From: UBA5109 sp965662565
Lineage (GTDB): Bacteria; Pseudomonadota; Gammaproteobacteria; Pseudomonadales; Pseudohongiellaceae
Reading direction: 5' to 3'
DNA: 12,354 nucleotides
NCBI GenBank assembly: GCA_965662565.1
Contig: CBFIHS010000051.1
Location: 1-12,354, forward strand
Part shown: piece after piece, positions 7,501 to 12,354 of the stretch
How the letters are laid out: each line of letters opens with the position of its first letter
Numbering within the stretch: the stretch's first letter is position 1
Translations under genes and position numbers: made by a program
The notes under the pieces: generated by a model
Told to the model about the DNA's origin: nothing
Seen by the model: only the letters and a program-made list of their open reading frames with translations
The model's database searches: none

Positions 7501-7782
7501 AAAGAAATCAAAAGGATTGATGACCGTCATTTCTAAAATGACTTCAACATCAATAACGAGCTCTCGGCTCTTTTCTGGAAATACAACACGTGCTAGATAG
7601 TTAGAAAAAGGATCTTGCTGCCAATTTAGAAAGTGATCCTCAGGTGTAATTTTTAATGAGTAAGACTCGATTGGCATACGACAATGAGGTGCCGGCCGTA
7701 ATCTTAAGACATGAGGAAGTATGTCTACACGTTTATCAAAACGGTAAGCTGTGTGGTGGTTGATCGCAACCTTTATAGTCAT
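4531..7782 (-). CDS. Transglutaminase-like protein fused to DUF2126 putative amidoligase
   Basis: A 1083-aa two-part protein, the usual length for this fusion. Residues 1-100 form the beta-rich domain preceding bacterial transglutaminase-like cores. The core at about 140-260 has the thiol triad: Cys180 in SGSCRDSAW, His229 in DLHAWTEVYIPG and Asp245 in LGLDPTSG. From about 325 to the end lies DUF2126 (COG4196, PF09899), which comparative work places among putative glutamine-synthetase-like amidoligases. Matching segments are NLTMGGEPTFVSIDD (326-340), PGVIEVNIHPA (651-661), the glycine-rich HTGTGGGNHVTLG (694-706) and LVEFRNFEMPPHWQM (819-833). No signal peptide or membrane segment is seen, so it is probably cytoplasmic. 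The ATG overlaps the stop codon of the upstream anbu gene (ATGA), indicating translational coupling. Hydrolysis or transfer by the first part combined with ligation by the second would let one polypeptide process and build amide bonds. Its substrate is unknown. Confidence 0.94.
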   Translation of the reverse strand: MTIKVAINHHTAYRFDKRVDILPHVLRLRPAPHCRMPIESYSLKITPEDHFLNWQQDPFSNYLARVVFPEKSRELVIDVEVILEMTVINPFDFFLDESVEQFPFKYNKQLKKDLAPYLQIVEKGPLLTELLSRVDRTKQPTIDFLVAMNQLACQQVDYTVRMEPGVQSCEQTLQIKSGSCRDSAWLLVQLFRHLGMAARFVSGYLVQLKADQKALDGPSGTEEDFTDLHAWTEVYIPGAGWLGLDPTSGLFAGEGHIPLACTPDPQSAAAISGSIGPCNVDFEFSNTVKRIHEDPRVTKPYTEEQWALIDSLGNKVDKKLDAKKLNLTMGGEPTFVSIDDMEGAQWNTEALGEDKLKLASELLLSLQEKFAKTGFIHHGQGKWYPGEELPRWALGIFWRTDNKPLWHDQSLLDTIQNDKKVPKNSAQKFIKSLTSKLDLDTRFALPAYEDFDFYLKREGRLPKNVNVKNSQLSNEQERKRLRKVFDQGLTEKIGYVLPLAWSGDDNKGNWVSSRWQFSRGKLFLIPGDSALGYRLPLDSLPWEVEREYDFEKDPFAERKALDYPVAKATKTKRIRKKKVYVEKLIHTALCVEIRKGKLHVFMPPLTVLEHYLRLLVVAEQCAAELKLPLIFEGYEPPRDERVQKLMITPDPGVIEVNIHPAASWKELVNNIGILYEAARNCRLGTEKFMLDGKHTGTGGGNHVTLGAAKPEDSPFLKKPNLLASLLRYWQNHPSLSYLFSGQFIGPTSQAPRVDEARDDNLYELEIALQQLPKGETKSPWLIDRVLRNFLVDLTGNTHRSEFCIDKLYSPASATGRLGLVEFRNFEMPPHWQMSAVQMLLLRSLVARFAKTPYTKSLIHWDHQLHDRFMLPHYIWEDMSWVVKDIQAAGFDFDIDWLSPFQEFRFPHYGSFHFAGLQLDIHGAIEPWHVLGEESSGQGNARYVDSSLERLQVKIQGLYGDRLVLCCNGRKVPLQPTGKDGEYLAGVRFKAWDPHSALHPTIGIHSPLVFDIVDTLNSHSLGGCTYHVTHPGGRNYDTFPVNANEAEARRVARIFKRDHTQGKIKVVDIEPHAKRPYTLDLRYQ

Positions 7783-8525
7783 TTATTTGCCGCTACAATA
7801 TTGTCCTTTGATGCCCAAGATAGCTGGGGCAATTGACTAAAAGCTTCTTTGAGACGGTTATCCCAAGCCTTATGTAAATCTCTCAGGAACTCACTGTCAT
7901 CTGTGAAACGATGATAATCTTTAAGTGCAAATGAGTCGGCATGATAAAGCATCACTTCAATTGGAGGACCAACTGTAAGATTACTTCGCATTGTCGAATC
8001 CATCGAGACCAGAGCGCACAATGCCGAAGTTTCCATGCTTGTTTCAGGGTTAATAATTCTATCTAAAATTGGCTTACCATATTTGCTTTCACCTATTTGT
8101 AAATAAGGTGTATCGACAGAAGTTGTAATATGGTTGCCTGCTGGGTAGACCAAGGCCACCTTATGAGGGCTCCCAGCAATCTGCCCTCCTATCAAAAAAC
8201 TGGCTTCAAAAGCTGGGCCAGTATTTTCATGCTTTTCCATCTGAGCTCGACTAACATCACCTAGGTAATCTGCCGCTTCACTTAAGCTGTCTACAGTATT
8301 CAAGCTAATAGGGGCATTGAGCCTAATATCTTTTTTCATCTGGTGCATGGTTGATTGGGTGGTTGCCAGATTACCCGCTGCCAGCACGATAAACTGCCTC
8401 TCATTACCTAATTCGAATCGAAACATTTTGCTGTAAACGCTCGCAGCATCAAGCCCTGCATTAGTGCGAGAGTCAGAACAAAATACGATTCCAGAGTTTA
8501 CTGAAACGGCGACGCAATAGGTCAT
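7779..8525 (-). CDS. anbu: Anbu-type proteasome-like protease, copy 2 (operon copy)
   Basis: A 248-aa Anbu-family Ntn-hydrolase, the first gene of the protease/amidoligase operon. MTYCVAVSVN at the start exposes Thr1 after Met removal; Asp17 (SDSRTNAG) and Lys32 (YSKM) complete the proteasome-type active site. It keeps the same conserved blocks as the plus-strand copy, including YLQIGESKYG and LVSMDSTMRSNLTVGPP, which are identical in both. Differences cluster around residues 35-52, 65-80 and the C terminus, which ends in DNIVAANK. An AAGG Shine-Dalgarno sequence lies 8 nt before the ATG (complement of 8534-8537), better than that of copy 1. Its stop overlaps the transglutaminase-DUF2126 ATG by 4 nt. 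Cotranslation with that enzyme suggests this copy is the functional partner of the module; copy 1 may be a paralogue with a separate role or a second subunit. Confidence 0.94.
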   Translation of the reverse strand: MTYCVAVSVNSGIVFCSDSRTNAGLDAASVYSKMFRFELGNERQFIVLAAGNLATTQSTMHQMKKDIRLNAPISLNTVDSLSEAADYLGDVSRAQMEKHENTGPAFEASFLIGGQIAGSPHKVALVYPAGNHITTSVDTPYLQIGESKYGKPILDRIINPETSMETSALCALVSMDSTMRSNLTVGPPIEVMLYHADSFALKDYHRFTDDSEFLRDLHKAWDNRLKEAFSQLPQLSWASKDNIVAANK

Positions 8526-8620
8526 ACAAGAGGCCTTATAAGTGTTTCCAATACCAATAGGTTATTTTTGAGAAGGTTTCTTACAGGCCAATGAGTATAG
8601 CCTACCTTACAAGAAAATAA
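8526..8620 (-). promoter_or_regulatory. Leader region of the anbu-transglutaminase operon
   Basis: This 95-bp stretch between the weak terminator after the M20 gene and the anbu ATG is where the downstream operon's own promoter should lie. A TATACT hexamer on the minus strand (complement of 8594-8599) is a reasonable -10 element, but the sequence 16-18 bp before it (CTTTAT/TTTATT) is a poor -35. The AAGG at 8537-8534 is the ribosome binding site. Readthrough from the M20 gene cannot be excluded. Confidence 0.3.
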
Positions 8621-8640
8621 AGAGTTAAAGTGCTTACTCT
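8610..8640 (-). terminator. Weak intrinsic terminator after the M20 hydrolase gene
   Basis: On the minus strand AGAGTAA (8640-8634, including the stop codon), loop GCACT, and TT-A-ACTCT (ending at 8621) form a 7-bp stem with one bulged A. TTATTTTCTT follows at once (8620-8611). Placement and tail are right for rho-independent termination; the low G:C content makes it weak. It would separate the carbamoyltransferase/amidotransferase/hydrolase module from the anbu module. Confidence 0.35.
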
Positions 8641-9872
8641 GCAATCAGTTCAAGCACTGAATTTAGTAAGACATTACAACCCTTTTCGACGTCATGCCAA
8701 TGGCTCCATTCATCGGGCGCATGACTCACACCTCCCACACTCGGAATGAACAAGAGGCCCGTTGGTGTGATGCTTGTAAAGAATTGAGCATCATGACCGG
8801 CACCGCTGGGCATCCTCATAGTTTTATAAGCAAGTGCATTGGAATTTTTCTCTAGTAAATCAATCATCTCCACCGAGCAAGGCTTGGGCTCAAGCCAACT
8901 CATCTGCTCGTATTCGAACATAAGCTTGTGACGTCTTGCAATTGAAGAGAGTACCTTACGACAAGCATCTGCAATATTTTTCATTACTTCTTCGGACATA
9001 TCCCGACCAACCAATGTAAACTCCGCCTGCCCAGGAACCGTATGCGCAAAACCTGGTTTCAACTCTACACTTCCTATCGTTAACCGACTTTTGTCAGTGC
9101 CTTCTTCGTCAATAATTCGAGCAATCTCATGAGCAAAGTCCGCAACGCCCATAAAAGCATCGCTGCGCAAATCCATCGGTGCCGTTCCTGCATGATCAGC
9201 CTTACCAATGAATTTGACTAACCATTTAAAGACGCCGGAGATTCCCTCTACTACACCTATCGAATGGTTTTTTTGCTCTAATACTGGGCCTTGCTCAATA
9301 TGCAACTCAAGGAAGCCTACCAAGTCTTCAGGATCACGAGCCGCATCCATGGCAAGGTAATAAGGCATTTGATGTCGAGCCATCGCATCTCGTAATAACT
9401 CACCACTGTGATCTCTAGCAGATTCCAACCAGTTAAGCTTTAAATTTCCAGTGAGAGCCTGAGCGCCCAACATTCCACCGAACCGACCTTCTTCCTCACT
9501 GGTGGCAATAACTTCTAAAGCATGCTTTAAGTTAATATTGTTCTCTTGGATCACACGAATACATTCAAGCCCAGCCATGACACCTAGCACTCCATCAAAC
9601 ATTCCTCCAGCCGGAACTGAGTCGAGGTGAGAACCGATAATCAGAGCTTTCTTATCCGCTGAACCATAACGGCCAATTACATTCGCAGCTCCATCCATTG
9701 TGGTTATCAAATCCATGTCTTGCATTTGTTTTTGCAACCAATCCCGAGACTTCATATCTTCATCCGAGAAGCCCTGTCGGTATACGCCCTGATCATCAGC
9801 GTTATAACCAAAACGTCCTAGGGTATAAATATCCTTTTTTACACGCTCAATATTAATCTTGTAGTCGGTCAT
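8634..9872 (-). CDS. M20 family Zn-dependent amidase (N-carbamoyl-L-amino acid hydrolase / allantoate amidohydrolase type)
   Basis: A metallohydrolase that, in characterised relatives, removes the carbamoyl group from N-carbamoyl-amino acids or hydrolyses allantoate or beta-ureido acids. With the ATG at 9872 it is 412 aa, and the di-metal ligands fall in the expected places: His82 (GSHLDS), Asp93 (MFDGVLG), Glu127/128 (TSEEEGRFGG), His191 (ELHIEQGP) and His384 (VSHAPDEW). A dimerisation-domain segment, KADHAGTAPMDLRSDA, lies near 225-240 and carries the usual His and Arg. A GTG at 9890 would add six residues (MGSITN) and overlap the upstream gene by 13 nt. I prefer the ATG because it begins just 5 nt after that gene's stop and matches family N termini; neither start has a well-spaced Shine-Dalgarno sequence. 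Tight linkage to the amidotransferase indicates a shared pathway. The exact substrate cannot be read from sequence. Confidence 0.9.
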   Translation of the reverse strand: MTDYKINIERVKKDIYTLGRFGYNADDQGVYRQGFSDEDMKSRDWLQKQMQDMDLITTMDGAANVIGRYGSADKKALIIGSHLDSVPAGGMFDGVLGVMAGLECIRVIQENNINLKHALEVIATSEEEGRFGGMLGAQALTGNLKLNWLESARDHSGELLRDAMARHQMPYYLAMDAARDPEDLVGFLELHIEQGPVLEQKNHSIGVVEGISGVFKWLVKFIGKADHAGTAPMDLRSDAFMGVADFAHEIARIIDEEGTDKSRLTIGSVELKPGFAHTVPGQAEFTLVGRDMSEEVMKNIADACRKVLSSIARRHKLMFEYEQMSWLEPKPCSVEMIDLLEKNSNALAYKTMRMPSGAGHDAQFFTSITPTGLLFIPSVGGVSHAPDEWSHWHDVEKGCNVLLNSVLELIAE

Positions 9873-9877
9873 GTTTG

Positions 9878-11887
9878 TTATGCTGCCCACCCTAGTTCTT
9901 TAGCTCGTTGTTCTGCCAAGACTGTAACATCAGTATTAATGAAATGTTCATATAATACCTGCACACCAATTAAATGATTAATAATCGCATCCATTTGCAC
10001 CCTTTCGGCAGCCGTTGTAGCAGGGTCATCATGTCTATCAAAAAAAGCTGTCACACCCTCAAAAGAAAGCAGCCCAGTTTTTTCTATATTCTCGCGGCTT
10101 AGATATTTGTCAGCTAATTGCTTCATTTGTGACCACTTCGTTTCATCCGTATGCGCTGGAGGAGCCATAAAGGCAAATTTCTCTCGCTTATAAAGAACCT
10201 CTGGAAGAATCCCTTTCATTGCTTCTCGTAAAACCCATTTTTCCACCCTTCCCTTAATTCGGTATTCCGGTGGAATTTGTACCGCCATCTCAGCCAGATG
10301 ATGATCCAAAAAAGCAGGCCTAGCTTCCATGGAATTTGCCATATCCACGCGATCACCACCCCAGGTTAAAATTTGCCCTTCAAGCATCGTTTTACACCAA
10401 ACGTATTGAGCTTTATCCAAAGCATGCCTGCCTTGAAGTTGAGTTTCATCTAAGGTGTCGGCAATTGCTGCACCTGGATTGTAATCTTTTAATTGCTCTG
10501 CGATGTCCTGATTCAACAAACCAGGGACATAATCAGCACAGGCAAGCCAAGGCTGCAAACAGCTAGGTGTGAAACCAATTTTAAAATGCAGAGCAGGATC
10601 ATCAATCTGATCCTTAGACAACATGGCGCCAGTAAAAATTGCATTACTTTCATTCAGCAAAGAATGCCAATTAGCTTTTTCTTCAGAACTGAGGTTATCT
10701 AGACCATGCAAAAACATATCCCTTCTAAAAGCTGGATATCCTCCAAAAAGCTCATCAGAACCCTCACCCGTCATCACTACTTTATAATTGCTTTTATTGA
10801 CGTGCTTACTCATCAAATACTTCGCAACGCCTAAAGTGTTGTATATGGTTCTTTCTGTATGCCAAAGGGTTTTCTCAAAATGCCCATAAAGTTCATTGCC
10901 CGATAATCGCATGATGTCTTGATCGGCTTTACATGACTCAGCCATTTCGGTAGCAATAGCACTTTCATCATAATTTTTATCATCAAAACCTATAGTAAAT
11001 GCCTTAACTGCACCCTGACTGCATGCTGAGGCTAAGCCTATGATTGCACAAGAATCTATCCCACCTGAAAGATAACTGCCAACCGGAACATCAGCCTCCA
11101 TCCTTAAGGCAACTGCATTTAATAAACCTTCCCGAACATTCTTAATGGCATCCTCTTCACTAAGCTTTGCTCTTTCGGATTCTTTCGGAAAGTTTAGATC
11201 CCAATATTTTTCATCTGTAATTTCAAATTCCCCTGCTTTCCTTTTTACTTTAACTACATGCCCAGGCTTAACTTGATGAACGTTTTTAAATGCCGTAGTT
11301 CCGGGAACCATTGTCTGTATTAATTGATGATACAAACCTTCCGATGAAAACTCAGCATGCACATCAGGGTGAGCAAAGAGGACTTTTAGCTCAGATCCAA
11401 AAACTAAATTACCGTTTACTTCAGTCCAATAAAGTGGTTTAACACCAAAACGATCACGCACTAAAAACAAAGTTTCTTCACTTTTATCATAAAGCGCGAA
11501 AGCAAACTCACCGCGCAAATGAGGTAAGGTCCCCTCGATTCCAAAACGCGGGTAAAGATGCAAAATAATTTCAGAATCACTTTTCGAGATAAAACGATCA
11601 CCTTGAGAAGTTAGATTTGCCCTTATCCTCTGATAATCATAAAACTCACCATTGTGGGATAACAAAAGATTCTCATCTTGACTAACAAAGGGTTGTTTTC
11701 CACGATTTTCATCAAGGTCTATAATTGATAGTCTGGCATGCGAAAAACCAACAGCATGCTCATCAAAAACTTTGTATCCAAAGCCATCAGGGCCCCTATG
11801 ATGCTGGATGGCTGCCATGTTGACTAATGTTTGTGGATCAATTTCACTTTCTTTGTTGGTATGAATTACACCAGCAATTCCGCACAT
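9878..11887 (-). CDS. asnB: Asparagine synthetase (glutamine-hydrolysing)-like amidotransferase
   Basis: A 669-aa two-domain amidotransferase that uses glutamine as ammonia donor and ATP to activate a carboxylate. The N-terminal class II glutaminase begins MCGIAGV, so Cys2 is the nucleophile after Met removal. HHRGPDG (29-35), Arg52 (ARLSIID), Asn79-Gly80 (SHNGE) and Asp104 (KSDSE) fill the glutamine site. The synthetase domain from about 240 has the PP-loop SGGIDS (274-279) and GEGSDELFGGY (374-384). It is longer than E. coli AsnB (about 554 aa), like many AsnB homologues in secondary-metabolite or exopolysaccharide loci. An AGGA 5 nt before the ATG (complement of 11893-11896) fixes the start. 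It follows the carbamoyltransferase-like gene by 45 bp and precedes the M20 gene by 5 bp, so the three probably form one operon. The carboxylate amidated could be aspartate or a carbamoylated derivative; the gene symbol reflects family, not proven substrate. Confidence 0.9.
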   Translation of the reverse strand: MCGIAGVIHTNKESEIDPQTLVNMAAIQHHRGPDGFGYKVFDEHAVGFSHARLSIIDLDENRGKQPFVSQDENLLLSHNGEFYDYQRIRANLTSQGDRFISKSDSEIILHLYPRFGIEGTLPHLRGEFAFALYDKSEETLFLVRDRFGVKPLYWTEVNGNLVFGSELKVLFAHPDVHAEFSSEGLYHQLIQTMVPGTTAFKNVHQVKPGHVVKVKRKAGEFEITDEKYWDLNFPKESERAKLSEEDAIKNVREGLLNAVALRMEADVPVGSYLSGGIDSCAIIGLASACSQGAVKAFTIGFDDKNYDESAIATEMAESCKADQDIMRLSGNELYGHFEKTLWHTERTIYNTLGVAKYLMSKHVNKSNYKVVMTGEGSDELFGGYPAFRRDMFLHGLDNLSSEEKANWHSLLNESNAIFTGAMLSKDQIDDPALHFKIGFTPSCLQPWLACADYVPGLLNQDIAEQLKDYNPGAAIADTLDETQLQGRHALDKAQYVWCKTMLEGQILTWGGDRVDMANSMEARPAFLDHHLAEMAVQIPPEYRIKGRVEKWVLREAMKGILPEVLYKREKFAFMAPPAHTDETKWSQMKQLADKYLSRENIEKTGLLSFEGVTAFFDRHDDPATTAAERVQMDAIINHLIGVQVLYEHFINTDVTVLAEQRAKELGWAA

Positions 11888-11932
11888 AAATTTCCTACCA
11901 TGATTAACTAATCTGATTTAATTTAACTAAAC
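11888..11932 (-). promoter_or_regulatory. 45-bp spacer with ribosome binding site for the amidotransferase gene
   Basis: The AT-rich spacer carries an AGGA (complement of 11893-11896) 5 nt before the amidotransferase ATG. I see no stem with a T-run, which is consistent with cotranscription from the carbamoyltransferase-like gene. Confidence 0.5.
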
Positions 11933-12354
11933 TTAAATTACGTCGAGAACTCGGCCTTTTCGATGGACTAAGCAGGTTAAAAGTGCCATTCGAACAAAAA
12001 CGGCCCCGCGCGCTTGAGCAAAGTACCAATTATAAGGAGTTGAATCTAAGTCTGTAGATAACTCTTCCCCACGAGCTAAGGGGTGAAGAATGATTGCATT
12101 TTTCTTAAACGGCAGACTTGAGTCTAATTTAATTTCACTACTGTAAGTTTCAAATCCATCACCAATCCAAGCTATTGCATTAATATAAATTACGTCAAGT
12201 TTTGAAACTAGTTGCTTGAAAGGTCGCGTAGCTCGAACAACGTTAAGACCTCTTGATTGCATCTCTTCAATCAAAGCATCCCCTGATCCTTCACTGCTAT
12301 CAAAGATCAGTATCTCTTTAAACATGCTCGGGAATTTCGAAAATATTTTCAAAA
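11933..12354 (-). CDS. Aspartate carbamoyltransferase-like protein, C-terminal fragment
   Basis: The last roughly 140 codons of a gene whose 5' part lies beyond the right edge; the frame is open to the edge and the first in-frame codon is a TTG (Leu), not a start. It covers the second (amino-acid-binding) domain of the aspartate/ornithine carbamoyltransferase fold. HPLARGEELSTDLDSTPYNW followed by YFAQARG and VRMALL matches the ATCase C-terminal signature (HPLPRxxEI-TDVDxTPxAxYFxQA, then RxALL). His-Pro-Leu (12085-12077), whose Pro-Leu backbone contacts carbamoyl phosphate in ATCase, is kept. The stretch aligned with ATCase TRxQ, which carries aspartate-binding Arg229 and Gln231 of E. coli PyrB, reads NAIA here (near 12170-12181), so the acceptor pocket is altered. 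Context with an amidotransferase and a carbamoyl-amino-acid hydrolase also argues against ordinary pyrimidine synthesis. The carbamoyl-phosphate-binding N-terminal domain is unseen, so activity is not established. Confidence 0.8.
   Translation of the reverse strand, partial: LKIFSKFPSMFKEILIFDSSEGSGDALIEEMQSRGLNVVRATRPFKQLVSKLDVIYINAIAWIGDGFETYSSEIKLDSSLPFKKNAIILHPLARGEELSTDLDSTPYNWYFAQARGAVFVRMALLTCLVHRKGRVLDVI

Noticed and set aside
9873..9890. GTG start giving the M20 hydrolase six extra residues and a 13-nt overlap with the amidotransferase gene
   Set aside because: The in-frame ATG at 9872 lies 5 nt after the upstream stop, matches family N-terminal length and metal-ligand positions, and the AGG before the GTG has no usable spacing.
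10336..10702. Two plus-strand ORFs of about 70 codons opposite the amidotransferase gene
   Set aside because: They are antisense shadows inside conserved synthetase-domain sequence with no family features.
9878..11887. Amidotransferase of the N-acetylglutaminylglutamine amide osmolyte trio
   Set aside because: That trio includes a GNAT/ATP-grasp fusion and an M42-type peptidase, neither of which is present; the neighbours here are an M20 carbamoylase-type enzyme and an ATCase-like protein.
11933..12354. Naming the carbamoyltransferase-like gene pyrB
   Set aside because: The aspartate-binding Arg/Gln motif is not visible, the neighbours are not pyrimidine genes, and the N-terminal half lies outside the window.

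Overview
The window looks like chromosomal DNA from an AT-rich (roughly 40% GC by eye) Gram-negative bacterium, most likely a gammaproteobacterium. That placement is an inference from the Anbu/alpha-E/ATP-grasp/transglutaminase gene set and the general protein style; there is no rRNA or other marker. I see no tRNA, rRNA, insertion sequence, phage gene or CRISPR array.

Layout. A divergent pair opens the window. The 5' end of a sodium:alanine (AGCS) symporter gene runs off the left edge on the minus strand (1-160), and a small phosphoribosyltransferase gene reads rightwards (228-791). An Anbu proteasome-like protease follows on the plus strand (931-1689). It converges with a long minus-strand series covering the rest of the window. 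In transcription order that series is: an aspartate-carbamoyltransferase-like protein cut by the right edge, an asparagine-synthetase-like amidotransferase, an M20 N-carbamoyl-amino-acid-hydrolase-type enzyme, a second Anbu protease, a transglutaminase fused to a DUF2126 putative amidoligase, a circularly permuted ATP-grasp protein, and an alpha-E protein.

How the genes fit together. Two modules lie head to tail. The downstream one (8525 to 1696) is the known but poorly understood Anbu / transglutaminase-DUF2126 / ATP-grasp / alpha-E neighbourhood. It combines two predicted amide-bond-forming enzymes, a thiol transglutaminase-type hydrolase and an N-terminal-nucleophile hydrolase, so it probably makes, attaches or trims an unknown peptide-like product. 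Here it is bracketed by two Anbu copies about two-thirds identical to each other. The upstream module (12354 to 8634) pairs a carbamoyl transferase relative, an amidotransferase and a carbamoyl-removing hydrolase. It suggests an undescribed route in which an amino group is masked by carbamoylation, a carboxylate is amidated, and the mask is removed. The visible part of the transferase lacks residues that bind aspartate in true ATCase, so its acceptor may be something else.

Regulatory structure worth noting: three CTGTC half-sites spaced exactly 11 bp (Pho-box-like) upstream of the ATP-grasp gene; a TTGTAA-N5-TTACAA dyad next to a sigma70-like promoter before the plus-strand Anbu gene; a 17-bp palindrome directly after the ATP-grasp stop codon; and a hairpin spanning both stop codons of the convergent pair.
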